Assembly: GCA_903813345.2 (NCBI GenBank)
Contig: CAIIXF020000007.1
Span: forward strand, 7,071,730-7,135,729
Length of the DNA stretch: 64,000 bases
Reading direction: 5' to 3'
Origin: Owenia fusiformis
Taxonomy: Eukaryota > Annelida > Polychaeta > Sabellida > Oweniidae
Shown: positions 36,950-50,800 of the stretch, in pieces
Position numbering within the stretch: position 1 is the first letter of the stretch
How the letters are laid out: every line of letters begins with the position of its first letter
Translations under genes and position numbers: made by a program
The notes under the pieces: model-generated
Databases searched by the model: none
Seen by the model: the letters and a program-made list of their open reading frames with translations, nothing else
What the model was told of the DNA's origin: nothing

Positions 36950-39900
36950 TTCGAATATTGTGTGTATTATACCAAGCTTTGATATTTTGCATTAATGGTG
37001 TCCCACAAGGTTTAGTATTAAACCGGATGCTATTTAAATCATGATGCAGATTTATTCAAAAGAAAATTTCTTCCGATATTCCAGCAGAAAAGGTATACGA
37101 GTATATTTCACTGATTCATTTTTAAACTAAGTAAAAATTATTTTCACTTCATAGTGATTTAGATGATTATATAGTTTGATATAATTAAATGGTTTATACA
37201 GGTAAAATAATACAATTAAGAGTTTAATAAACTAGTTAAACAGTCATAGCCAAATGTCTGGTTGATTTAAAATGATTATGGGGTCTGCAGTTTGGATAAA
37301 TTCATTGCATTGTATAAAAAAAGTTTTCAAAAACAGTTGTATTTGTGAAATGTGGCATTCATAAGCCTATTTTGAACAATCAATTTATCATTGGCAGTAT
37401 GAATACTTTATGTATATATATTTACTAAAATACCAGGTATATAGTTGATTTTTGAGATTGTCTCTTCGTCCGCTTAATCATGTAATTGATTGGAAAAGAC
37501 AGGATTATCATCCAACCGATTAGCTTTCATTTGCATCCCTGGTTTGTTGTAATCTTACTTAATCCTTTGTGTTAACTCCATTCCGAACATTTATATCCAT
37601 CAACTTGTAAAATATAATTATTCATGGTTCGTGAATGTCTGAATTATTTTAGTGAATGTAATAAAGCTTTGGTTAATATCACATTTCAAGATTTCAAACG
37701 GTATGTTAATCACTTTGAAAAATTCTACAACAATTTGAGTTGATTGATTGTCACTTTCTAATTTTACCAGTCAAATATTGAAATTACTTGACAGTGCTTT
37801 ATAACCCAGTTATTGAAGTATGCATGGAAATGTACCCTTAAACTAAATTTGTTCTCAAAGAAAATATATCACTCATGACTGCATAGTGACTTTGAGAAGT
37901 GTCTCCCAAAAATGCAAATGCGTTTGGAATATCTTTATCCAATTTGGATTATAGCCATTTGAACTTTTGTGCATTCTAATCCGTACATTTTAATTGGAAT
38001 TTCGTGAATTATGAACTGCTCTGGGAATATATACTGTTGAACCATTGCTTTAAGTGTTTTTATTTAATGAATGACTTGTTGGTCTGCTGTGTTGTTTGTT
38101 TATCTATAAATCTAACATCAATCATCTTTAAAGCCATCATGTCAATCATTCTGACAGCTTTTTAGATTTGACCCTTTCAGAACTGATTTGAGAGTATCCA
38201 CCACATTTAAGTATTTTGATGAGATGTCCATATATTCACCAACTGATGTACCATATTGCATTCGCTCTCTAATGCCATTATCATATCATGCATGCAGCGT
38301 TTTGTCCAGTTCCCGAAATTGCCCATAATTATACTGTGCACCATTACACCGGGTTTCCTGGTTTAATTTAATTAATATGTCTATTTTCAACATATGTCCC
38401 GTTAGGTTATTGAGAAAGAAATACAAGATATTCAAATGAAGATGGTCTGAATGGGACTCGAGATGCGTTATGATTCAGTCGTTGTTATGTGTTGGTTAAC
38501 GGGGAGAGCAAGTTCCTGCACCCTCCGGCCAGGTTTTACATATAATAATTTAAGCAGAAAATTATCGTCGATTCGAAATCAAGGTGAAAAGGTTGTCTTT
38601 ATTAGGAACTAATCATCGGTAATTGGTACTATGACATCGGGACTCTCGCCCAACGCTCAGATTGCATGCTTTGATGTGTATACAGCTTTTCTGCCCTCTA
38701 GAATAATAACCGTATTAATATCTATTAAAATATTATCTGAATAAAATAAATGGCATCTCTAAGGAGATGTATGAAGTTCTCTAGTTCACCTCCATATCAA
38801 TTATTGTAATTTACACACATTACTGCTCCGATAATTGTCTTATTATCCTTCTATATCGGAAACAACATAATTCTATCAAAATGTTTATTGTATAAACGAG
38901 GGGATGTATAAAAGAAAAAAATCAATCGAGAGATGGCATAACAAAAGGAAGAATCAATTTGACGAAACGGAAATGTTTCTATCTAACGTCTGTCATGTCT
39001 TATTAGAAAACCTCAAATTTGTTTTTTTCTCGTTATCTCATTTCGTTGCTGTTCTTTCACGAGACATAGCATCCTCTCTTTTGCGTTCGATGACGTCCAA
39101 GTCTCTCCATATACCGCTTAATTACTTGAAATTGGTTTGAAATTACAGGGTAGATACAGCTTCAATCACATCCGTTACTCAAAGAATACAAGAGTAAAAT
39201 AAATAAATTAAGTAGTTTCGTTTCATATTTCAAATCAATGTTTCGTTTACACAATTGTTTTTTATGTGTCAGTTCATGAAATTAATATTATATTTTGGGC
39301 ATATTGGACATGAAAGGTTAACATGTGATTGTGATGATCACCCCATGTGTGGTGAGAATATTAAGTTAACACTTCGGTTAACATTTACCTTGCTTATTAG
39401 CCATTGTCCTGGTGAGCTAATCATTGTAGAACCTCCCTAATATTTTTACCGAATTAACTGAACGGTACTTAACCCTGATCACGCTTCATATTAAGCCCCG
39501 ATGTATGAATCCTTCTATTATCGTCCAAATACCACCAATTATCGCCCGGGGAAACTTTTGCATGATCTGCTTCTGCTGTAATAGACCGTCGGACATCGTC
39601 TGGGAAATTCAATGAAAAAGTTGGTCATGGTGAAAAACAAACATAACTGAGATTTTAGGCGAAGTTACGATTTGTATTGAAGTGCTTATTAGTCGTATGT
39701 TTAAAAGCAATGTGAAAGGTGACGATGTGCGTCTTAAAAAACCGGCAACAATTTTTCTTTAAAAATGGCGATATAATTATTTAGTAGCTATAGCTGGTAA
39801 TTAAAGTGATTTATTTTCAATTCATTGGTTTTTGATGAAGTCGTATATGCAAATTGATCAAGTTTATTTGCGATTTAACACTTTAGAGGAGAAATGTAGT

Positions 39901-40675
39901 AACTCTTAATTATCCGGACATCCGCAGACTCGTGTCGTACCCCATCATTTTTTGTTCCTTACCAACGTTAGTGACCTTTAATAATCGGGAGCATCCTGAA
40001 AATAGAGTGGTATAAACAAAGATAATGTGGTATAATTGGAGCTAATTAAATCAATTATACCTGACTAGAAGTGTTATTTTAGCGCATAAATAGTAATGGA
40101 AGCGTGAGGGAAGTCCGACGATTTGCAAATTGCAATCAACTGATCAAGAACAAAATTTCCCAGTGAAATTAGTGGATATCAAGATCTCTAATTATTTCAT
40201 ATGTCTAACTTAGTGGACAAGCAATGACATGTAATTATAGAGATTATGGCATAGAATCCACCTGAGCACATTGTCTTACTATTGTCTATATTCTAATTTA
40301 CTCATTTATTCATTGCATATTTTACCTGTTTAACTTTGAGACAATGGTTGAGATATTTTCCCGAGCACCTGTGCATTTTGTTCTTACTGATTTAATGATT
40401 GACTCTAACAAAAAGATGTGTTCATTAGACAGGCTTAGCATGAAGACATTATTAGATTATGAAATCACGATGACTTGATAGAGATGCACTTGGTGGAAAT
40501 CTCAGATCTCTAGCTACACAGTCACTCCATCTTCGATCTTCCCAATTAATAATATCTTGGGACATTTGCAAACTCAAAGATGTAAACTTTTCTATATTTC
40601 GAAACATTAAATTTAGACGTGGGTTTATCATGTTTATATAGACTTATATTTAGTATTTGATATAATCCAATGTCA

Positions 40676-40786
40676 TACAGCACAGCACAGCATAGTACAT
40701 CACATCACAGCAAAGCCAGTACATCACAGCAAAGTACAGTACAGTTAGTACAGTACAGTATAGTACAGCATAGTAAAGTACAGTCC
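40676..40786 (+). repeat. Low-complexity AGTAC/ACAGC tract
   Basis: Irregular repeats of CACAGCA, AGTACATCAC and AGTACAGT over about 110 bp. Microsatellite-like. The minus-strand open frame across it is an artefact of composition. Confidence 0.75.
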
Positions 40787-43563
40787 ACACATACATGGAT
40801 GACTTGCATCTGGTAACTGTAAGCCACCGTACACTAAATGGAAATGCAGCGCTAGAACAATGGTGATTGCATAGGGGACATATGTGCCGTCTAACTGACA
40901 TAATGTTTCGTAATCCTATTAAAGATTACGACTTGCCTTCAAATGATGTACGGAGACGTGAGAGCGTATATTTATCGTGTATGTGCCCGGAATCCATACT
41001 CGGGCATTTCACATTGCCCTCTCGGGGTCTATCTCAGATGATCAAAAAAGATTTGCTGATTTTAAATGAAATGACTAACATATTTGGTCAAAAACGTTAC
41101 TCTTGCAGTTACTTCCATGACTACACAATAGTCTATAATTATAAATCAAGGATTACTGCTAGTTTAAAGTGTAGACAAGTCTAATGGACGACTGTGCAGA
41201 TATCACTGGGGCATCTCGGTACGTCTAAAAATTGCAAACTTGAATGGGGTGGGAACCGAAATGATAACGATTAAACAAAACAATTGTTTAGCTATATAGT
41301 TTCTCACTAATTATATGTACGGTATTTTCTTTTTCCAAAGGTTTAAAAAACGTTTTGTACAAGTTCCTGTTATATTCTATCGCAGGAAACTCTGAGGTGA
41401 TCATGTTGCATATGATTACAGTTTTGACACGTTTTTGCACGATGACAGATTTTAAATTACGCCTGACATTTTGAGAGTGCAATCCATCCCCAGTGTACAA
41501 TTTTGACGCTTCGTGCAAATAGTTTTAATTTTACAATTTCTCTCATTATCAAGCACATGTCTCTCTTTGCAAATCCATTCAATTCCTATCAAAAACTCGA
41601 CGGGGTAAATTGGCCCATGGGAAGATAATTTGATTCAAATTCTCATTCTGAAGATAGTAATGTATGAATATGTTTGATTCTAAGCCCTACTGCATTCGGA
41701 AGCACGCAGCAGGTTGGTCTGGTGCACCAGAATCCTACCCTAAAGATGCAACAAAAATGAATCCCCGCGGATCGCCGATAATGGGTTGGTTTTACGATGT
41801 AACCTCTTTACCAAATCGTATTGTAGCAAGTAGCATGTTTCCATAGCTATCCTATAGAACATATTTCCAGTATATGTCAAGTGCGGGATTCCATGCGGGG
41901 ATAAATGCACTCCGGCAATTTCCAGTCTTGATCCATTTGTGTTCGTCGACAAAAGACACTGGGAAAAGGCGTGAAAATGCAAACGAACACATTAGATACA
42001 TATTCTAGTGGGAAACTTGTGGTTTTTAAGAGCAATATGAGATTCTAGAGTCCATGGAGGATTACGATGATGAATTTATTTTTAGGTCTATTTACTCTAT
42101 TATCATTTTCAATGTATTAAAATTCTTATATTCTGTTTCTTCAAAATGTATGAAGTTTTAGTCTCACAAATCAACTACGCCAAGTCAGTAGTCAGAATTT
42201 GTGAAATAGCTATCCAAAATGGTATTTTCAATGCGGAGCTGAATAATTCTTCCAGGTAGACAATTGTGTTTAATTTCAATTAATTCTCATCATCTCTGTA
42301 TGTTTTTACAATGATTTGTGTATAGCTATTTTAGATGTTTGGTGAACTGTGTGTTACCCCACGCAAAGCTACGGTCATGTAAACAATCATAAAAACAAAC
42401 CAAAATATATGATTACATTATTTTATTTTCAAAACATGATAACTTAGTTGTACAGAAAGTAGAGACACTATGTCATCGTAGTCAGATAACGACATCTGTA
42501 GGTGAGCACGGAGAGAACGTGTTCCCTGCTAAATCTAGCTCACACCCCGACCGAACATGCAGTGGTAGACGTAACTATCCGTTAATAAATTATGTTCTTT
42601 ACGATTATTTTACAAAACCTTTTGCTCATACATGAACATAGATATACAAACAAAAATATAAATCAGTCAAACAATAACACGCAAGCATTTTGCGTGAAAA
42701 ATACTCAAAACTTCAATTTGTGCAAATAAATATTTTGGGACTATTTATAAGAAACTTGAAACATGTTTGTTTGTATTTAGCTAACTATCAACCAATATTT
42801 AATGAAAAAAAAAACTTAATATTGTGTTTAAATAGCCATAGATGGGCGAATAAGTGACAATTAATATGTCAAATAACAGTCTTCATATCTGTCTACAAAC
42901 ATAACTTATGAAACATGTTATTCCCGCAGAAAAGCATTCTCATAAGCTAAAATGCAGTAAACCCTCTCACTTTGAACACTTCTCTAAAATGAATGTACAT
43001 TTTATGAACAAAAAAACGCAAGGACCAATTAAAGTTTGATACATGTTATGTTATCCGTTATTGAGTGGCGAACATTTTTGTAAACAAATATTCTGAAATA
43101 CAGAAAATAAACCTGAACACAACGTTCTTGAATTATATTGTTTTTAAATAATCGACATTAGTAAAAAAGAGACTGCAGGTTAACAATAATATATGCAAAT
43201 ACAAAAATAACAGCACCAATATTATTTACAAATCTTACAAAAGTTACAATATTTACAAAGTTGGCAAAATACAAAACAGATTGAGAGAGACTTCACTGAG
43301 TATATAATTACATGTACAATATTTAAGAATACTGATAATATATTTTGATATCTGATGTGCAAACGTTGGGACTTTATATGAGACAATATATTGGGGATAC
43401 CATATCGTAAATTTCGATTTAAAGATAACAGCTGCCCATTATGACGAAATACTGAACTGACAGTTATTAACGTTTTGAAATTATGCTCTTGTCGTAATAA
43501 ATGAGGGGTGCCATGTATAAACTATGGTTTGTGGTTTCTGTGTCTCTGAATGACGTCACTTGT

Positions 43564-44862
43564 TTATTTTACTTGTGGGTTATGTTGGTTCTGATTGTCC
43601 GCTTTTAGATGAGACAAGGGTGTCGTTGGTGAAGCAATGTCTTGATTGACACTATTGATACTATTATTGTTACTATTTTCAGAGTCACTTTCCTTACCCT
43701 CTTTTTGGTCGCTGTGTGTTTTCACGTGCTTGGCGAGGTGGTCGCTACGCATGAAGCGTTTGTTACAAACGGGACAAGCGAAACGCTTCTCACCCGTATG
43801 AGTCCGTAAGTGACGTTGCAGTTCATCCGAGCGAGTAAATCGTTTTCCGCAGAACAACCAATTACATACAAACGGTCTTTCACCGGTATGCCAACGCAGA
43901 TGAGCTTTTAGATGTGACGATTTGTTGTAAACCTTCCCACACCCTGGTATGTGGCAACTGTGAACGTTGCGTTTACGTAAATGAGCACCAGCAGGCCCTA
44001 GTCGGTCTGCTTCCACACAGTTCGGGCAGTCACATGTCGCCCGTCCCGTGTAGCGTCGTGAGGATCGGGGGCTTGGTAAACCAGGGAGGCCTCCCCGGGG
44101 TAAGAATGGCGAAGTGACGGAGCCAGCACCAAGTGGGTCGTTTTGAGTTGGCAATATAGATTTATAAGTGTCCTGTAGCAGTTGCCCACCTGCCGAAGAT
44201 ATTGAGAATGGGCTAGGATTTGAGCTAAGGGCATGGCCCAAAGGGTGCCCCAAAGAGTCCGTGCTTGGGTAGTTAGATGAGATCTGAGGGTGGAGACCAT
44301 TTGCAGCCGCCGCCGAGTTTTGAACCTCTGAGAGCCAGTTATTTGGCGCTGCGTGAATGTCCCACCAAGTTGACGGTGTATTTACGCTAACTTCTGGCTT
44401 AATACTGGGTGGATGTGATCCAGTGGCCGAAGCGTATGGCCAGGATTCAAATGGATTAGTCCCTGGTACTCTGGAATAGACGCTAGAGTACGCCGGATTA
44501 CTGATTCCAGGTTCACCATGAACTTTCTGTAATAGTGACTGACTTGTCTCCACTTGACCTGTGCTCGATGTGGATGGATAGAAAATGTCCGAACCGTAAG
44601 AACTTGCGCACGATGACGTCACTGCTGTTGTGCGGGGATAAGTCATAGATCCTGTCGTAAAATTCATATTTGCGTTTAACGTCGGTACCCGTTGTGACGC
44701 TAACGTCAGTCCTGGCGCTGGCGGAGATGGATCAGGCTTCTTCCACGGATGGAATCCTTTCCCGACCGTTGCATCAGCCAGTGGTGGCGGGCTCTTGTTC
44801 GTTATCTTACTGCACTGTGCCGCTAGCATAGCGAGAGGAGTGCCGCCAAAATGTGGGTGCTC
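43564..44862 (-). CDS. Sp6-9 class (Sp8/buttonhead-like) zinc-finger transcription factor, main exon
   Basis: Main coding exon, 432 codons, ending TAA at 43564-43566. It opens after the acceptor TATTTTCCAG with [20 protein letters not shown], the Sp box, so the Met at 44829 is internal and a small upstream exon in phase 0 must supply the start. Counting from that Met: FHPWK at 26-30, [12 protein letters not shown] at 155-166 (a motif of the Sp6-9 subgroup), buttonhead box TCDCPNC at 265-271, then C2H2 fingers at 292-314, 322-344 and 352-372 with the GC/GT-box contact residues (KSSHLKA, RSDELQR, RSDHLAK). In animals this subgroup acts in limb, appendage and neural patterning. The Ser/Asn-rich tail is short. 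Nuclear DNA-binding activator by family; regulation not visible. Confidence 0.93.
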   Translation of the reverse strand, partial: EHPHFGGTPLAMLAAQCSKITNKSPPPLADATVGKGFHPWKKPDPSPPAPGLTLASQRVPTLNANMNFTTGSMTYPRTTAVTSSCASSYGSDIFYPSTSSTGQVETSQSLLQKVHGEPGISNPAYSSVYSRVPGTNPFESWPYASATGSHPPSIKPEVSVNTPSTWWDIHAAPNNWLSEVQNSAAAANGLHPQISSNYPSTDSLGHPLGHALSSNPSPFSISSAGGQLLQDTYKSILPTQNDPLGAGSVTSPFLPRGGLPGLPSPRSSRRYTGRATCDCPNCVEADRLGPAGAHLRKRNVHSCHIPGCGKVYNKSSHLKAHLRWHTGERPFVCNWLFCGKRFTRSDELQRHLRTHTGEKRFACPVCNKRFMRSDHLAKHVKTHSDQKEGKESDSENSNNNSINSVNQDIASPTTPLSHLKADNQNQHNPQVK

Positions 44863-47800
44863 CTGGAAAATACAAATAAATCCTTGATTAGTCGTTTTCA
44901 GTATGTATGCATTCCCATACAGGTACAGAACTATTTTTTACAATTATATCATTATTTAATATTTAAACCGTCAATGTCTGAGGAAGTGCTTCAGGAGGAG
45001 CCATCTGTTCGCTGTTATAGTGTGAAGTCAATGGCTGTTGGAGGAATGATACAACCAACAGACAACACTGCAACAGGCCTCCAAGCACTGAAGATAACAG
45101 GGTGAGAGCTACACACGTTGTCCCATCATTCAACAGTTATTATAATCACCCGTTTGATAATACATCAGCCACCGGCATTGCAGAATCTTCAAGAGAAACC
45201 CTCCTAAACTTACATTGCGGTTCTTTTTATGTTTAATACTTTTGCCCAAAGAGAGAAAACTCAAATTATATAAAAAGTGACTTTTAGCTGCCGAAGTGGA
45301 ATGATGCATTTAAGATAAGAAAGATTTTTTATTTCAAATTATAGGTTTGTGGAATAGGTCGCTCGTGTACCATCTTCCCGTGTTGCTTCAAAGGATCTCT
45401 ATTTTAAAATTTAAGTAAGAACTTCTGTGTTGGGCAGATGTCCACCTCTTACCAAGCGTAGTACTTTTAATGAAATTCAAAATAAACTCCGCACCGCTTT
45501 ACAAAAGTCCAAGAACACCAATATACATTCGTTTTGAAATTAAGAGATAATCCAAAAATAACAAAGAGTTTCCTATAAAGGATCCGTTCCCGTTTCATGT
45601 GGTAAGAACGTCGCATGATCAAGTAAGAATAAGAGTAGAAATATCACCGGTATGAAAAAATCATTAGCATGGAAACAAGCTTTGATTGACAACTCCCCTC
45701 CCTTCCCGACCCTTATGGCTTTGATGGTAAGCGCACCTTCACGGAGTTATTGATGATACCTGTGAGCTACTTCCTATTTATGAAATCATCATCACTCATA
45801 CATACCACTAATCAATAGCTAAAGCTCAATCAGATCCGCAACCTATCATAATTTTACGTCCGGCGCAATAATCTCAATTCAGGGGGTAAATAGGCGGATT
45901 GTGGCGACGTCCAATACCGCCATATCGATTTATCTGAGACTCGACTTCTCCACCCTTCAACGCCCATTTGTATGCGATATGTTCGGCTTTATAGCTTTCA
46001 GTCCAACCCAATACTTAACCGTCATCTATCATGTATTTAATTTCTCTCTTATGACACATTTGACCAATGATGACTTATTTTCTTGTTACTATTAATAGGA
46101 AAGCGACCACAATTTTTATAGCATAACCAGATAACAAAACCTAATTGATTTAAACTTGTATAGAACATTGAAAAATACATTATCTTCTTAATTTTAGGTT
46201 GACCAAACATCAATATTACAAATTCATAAGTACCGAATGACCATCGAAACTAGAACAAATTTAGTAAAATAAATTGATACTTTTCATATTTAATTGAACT
46301 AAATTATTTCAGTATGGATGGATACGAAAATGTATATAATTTCATTGTATTGTTTGTTGCAGTAAATTTAATGATGGTTTCTCTTTTTCGAACTTCGAGT
46401 TCAGCTCACATGCTATCCCTTTACAAGGTAATATAAATAAATGAAATAGCTGTCTACCTTTAAGTATGTTTTTAAAAGAAATTGATGCTAGCTCGACTCT
46501 TGTCTTAAACATCATAATAAAAATGGAGGCGTAATTGGGCGGAAAGTCAAAAGCGTTTGAAGTTGCATTTTATGAAAGACAAATTGAAAAAAGGAGAGTT
46601 AGTTAGGGGTACGGTATATTTTATCACTGATCGTCTGACTGGTGAAGATTTCGGCATATAATACATGGCTGGTACGAGTTAACTCCACTGTCCCTATGAT
46701 TAATTGATTGTAATGTATTACAACCAATTATTCACTTAAACGGCACTTTTTATGTTACATTGATATTTTTTGATTTATAGTGATGTTTTTTTCTTGTCTT
46801 ACGTTTCCGAGGGAATCCGAACCTTAAAGTATAGGCACTTGGTGAAAGGTGATCTCCACTTCTGTTTAAAGAAGTAATTAAAAACTATTATATTTTTTAA
46901 ACTAGTGATTATTTCCATGTTTTTTAAACTGTTATAAATTCCTCCAAACATCAAAGCATAGCATTTGACTACTCTTAGACAGAGAGTGCAGAAAATGGAA
47001 TATATAGCCTTTTTAAACGCACGACCAGATGGTCTCTAATGAAAGTACCGTTAACAGTTTATCGGTCAGGTAAGGTGTAGACATACTATAATATAAGGGC
47101 TGAAATAGCCAGCACGTGGACCCCGGCATTACTCAAATAATCAACAATACCTCTTTAATTTTCTCAGAGATGATCTGTTTAACGGAGGTTGACATCACGC
47201 CTAAGTTAAAAGATCATTGTTAAGATGATTGAAATATCGCTCTTTTGACACCAACTTACTCCGTTGTGTTACTACTAGAACAGTCCCATTAGATTTAAAC
47301 CGTTGTCAGTCAATAGTACGACTTGTTAAAAATCAACAAGCGAAATTACAAAGTCAAGAAAATGAATTCTGACACCAGCGTTTTCTACAGAAGCTTTCTA
47401 ACTTGATATGTCATCAAATAAGCCGCCGGTTTGTGAACATTGGGGATTATGGATGCTGATTGAACGTTTATTAAACGTCCCCGCAACGATGCTGATGTAC
47501 GAGATACCAGCGGATTGACTGATAACTATTCAGTGAGCGTTTTGAAGATATTTATGAATGGAGTCAAAGGCTTCTTTGAAATCATCGAATGTAAGACCAC
47601 ATCTGAGATCATATATATAAGGTGTATAATTCAAATATTGTATTTTTCATTTTGGAAATAAAATATTTGTATTATTGAATGTTCAAATATTGCCAATGTT
47701 GAACTTCCATCATCTTAATTTCAAGTTTATCACATCTGATATCACATAATGCAGATGTGTTTTTTCAATCATTACCAGGGAAATCAACGTGTTCATATAA

Positions 47801-50800
47801 TGATTATTCAAATCTTTTTCATCTTAGATTTTTCTTTTCTCAATCTCATAGAAATCGCATAATGCAGATGTTGTCTTTTTAATTTCCACTTTGGAAATTA
47901 GAAATTAAATATTCATATATATGATTGTTCAAATATTGTCCTTGTTAAATTTGCATTAACTAATCATAGTGTCAAAATGGCTTCCATCAACTCATCCAGG
48001 CATAAGGCCTAGTTAAGCTTTTAATCCATGGTCATTAAATTAAATGCAAAATTTATTCACTCTTATCTGTTGATTAACAACTTATTCCCCTCAGAGCCTT
48101 TATTGGATTAATTGACTCTGATTGGGTAATAAAAAAGATCATCAACTTAGCATAAAATACACATCCAAGTTCTTTGAAAGCCGAGAGCTCGAGAACTTTT
48201 TGCATGTTAGCTAGACAAATAGATTCAAAATGAAATTTTAATAAAGATAATAAACATAAATGCATAATTATTTATTAATAATTGAAGTACCTGGCTAGAC
48301 CTTTTTATTTTTCAATCAGAGCATTGTCGAGATATTGCTATACATTTTGGATAATAGAGTAAAAGGTGTGAATAAATTTAAAAGTAAATGGGGGCACACT
48401 TTATTCATTATATTATCGCCCAGTTTATGTCTTTGAGAATACGATCTGGAGCGTGCCCCTCTGCTGAAAGCAGCTCATAGACAGCCAGTCCAATCTCTTG
48501 ACTTTTAATTCCAAATATCTTGTTATAGCTTGAGAGACAGACAGCAGCATTGTTAGTTTAGTTTGATCTTTTAGCGGCTGCTACTTCTTAATTTGATTGA
48601 ATTATTAAACATTGAAATTTGTCTAGGAAATTTTTAACAAGCGATTAGGTTTTAATGCATTCAAGAAGGTATCAGATGCAGAGATTTTGTCAATGCTGGT
48701 TGACTTTTCACCAGCAACTTTTGATGTGCCGTCAATGAAACTGACAACAAATGTTAGTTCTACAAGTCCTTTCAGTGCCAACGTAAACATCATGGTCCGT
48801 CATAGACAGGCGGGGAATCTGACAAGGAGCACTGATTAGCCCCTGACATATGTAGAATCAAGCAAGATGAATCAGTTGGCTTCAAATGAACTAAATGGTA
48901 ATGAAAGGTCAATTTGAAATTACCCGAAATACTCAAATTTGTTTGTAAATTGCCAAGACACACAACTCCAAACAATAGTCATTGAATTACTAGCACTGAA
49001 CAGCCAGCAGACGTCGAATTTGTCAGGTTACCCTTCTTTTTCTAATTGATGGATGTATGGAACTATAGGCATGCCCCCAGACTGGGACTCTAACTTCTGC
49101 AAGGCCCGAAGACGTGAATCTGTAGACTAAAAGAGACTTTTAACAACATCAAATAAAAGCTATTCGTGGAGGTTTTGATGCTCTTTACATTTATTGAATT
49201 TGTAGAACTTTGTTTCTATCAGCCAAGAAAATGGCATACAATGCAACTCTTGTAAGAGCGCTATGTCGTAGAAAGGCCTGGCATGACACAGGTATATAAT
49301 GCGTGTAATTACCTGTAATCATGGTACATACTCCCTATAATTTGCAGACTTAATGATCATTATTGTCCGATAAATTTTGATATTGTTTTACACTTTCATT
49401 GATTTACAATTTCCAGCACGGAATCAGAGTGAATTATCCCGAAAATCGATCAATTAAGAAAGAACTTGAAAATAGCAAATGTGAAGTAGAAATTATCCCT
49501 TCATCTATTCAACATGCAAAATATTTCATCTCGAGATTTTTCTATTAATAATGTTTTTCTCGATTAATTATTTATATCCAAGATTAATGTGTTATTCTAA
49601 TAACTAGTTATTCATATAATGTTATTATCTACTTCTAATAAGCTCAATTATTGTAAAATATCTAAATAAAATAATTATTTTATTAACTCAGTTGTGCAAC
49701 ATGTTTCCGTGCTTTCACACGAGTGTCATATTTTAGGTTAGGCCTAGGGGGGAATGTTCATGATCAATTTTGTAATAAATATGAAGTATTTTGTCACAAT
49801 AATACATAACTTGCATTATAGTATTTGTCTGATTGAAATTTAAACTCCAATTTGAAAAACGCATTTAGTTCTTTTGTTCAGAATCAAAGGTACGAAACTA
49901 TCTAGCGGTCGCGGTGTCGCATACATGTTACATTATGTAAGATTGATGCGTTTCAAAAGAAACAAATTAAAACAGATGCCTGCGGCCAGGTGGACATGAA
50001 AGAAATAGTGTCACAAAACGCTATCCTTCGAGGTACAGACCAAAAACAACATATATCGAATTGGAGTTGCGCAACTTGATAACGATTTCGTTAATAAGAT
50101 ACTTTCATCTTTTGTTCGGTTGGACATTGCTGCCCTTAAGCCAAGGACCTTGAACATGAACAAATAACATGTTGGCCTATTTGTTATTTTGAACTTCCAT
50201 CCGCACACTGGTTCAAGCCTTGTGAAGTTAATGTTTCTTAGCTTAGCTTCACAACAAAACTGATATTTTATGAAAAATTGTAGCCTTTTAACATCCCAGT
50301 AGTTTAGGTGTCCCATGGATTAAAAATTACTTTTAAAACTGTTTGCACCAGAAAAGTTGACCTGGAAACACCAGGAGTTATGTTTATTAGCAAACCAATA
50401 TGACTGTACGATTATTGCAGCAGACGACAAAACCCGATTCGAAACCACGAAACTAATTAAAATACGTTAAACAATGGCTTCTTTGCAAACAATTTGAATG
50501 AAACTACGACGATTTTTGACAGGTTATTTGACAATATTAGAAAATGATTGTGAGATGGTCTCAGTCAGAGGATATAGATGGTTAGATGATTGGGAATCAG
50601 TTGTCAAATTTGATTGATGTACAGGCTGATGTAGATGCTGGGTAGATACACGTATATGGAACTAATTACTGATGATATTAACACCACTAGTGGACGTCAA
50701 AGAATTGCTTGTTACACAACAAACCCAACCTTCATTAAAAACTTCAAAGAAATCATTAACAGATAGCACAAAAAATCTAAAAGATAATCACGATGAACTA

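Larger units (their letters stand above)
32457..43563. other. Gene-poor AT-rich region downstream of both genes
   Basis: About 11 kb without an ORF I can support. It contains a palindromic element (36317-36414), a triple 43-bp repeat (36821-36949) and an AGTAC-rich tract (about 40676-40786). Part of 42.4-43.56 kb is probably the 3' UTR of the Sp gene. Regulatory elements for the Sp gene may lie here but cannot be picked out from one sequence. Confidence 0.45.

Noticed and set aside
40676-40786. Possible coding frame 40650-40901 on the minus strand
   Set aside because: Half of it translates an AGTAC-rich low-complexity tract (repeated YAVLYC residues).
43914-44300. Open frames on both strands within the Sp exon
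   Set aside because: Shadows of the 432-codon Sp frame.
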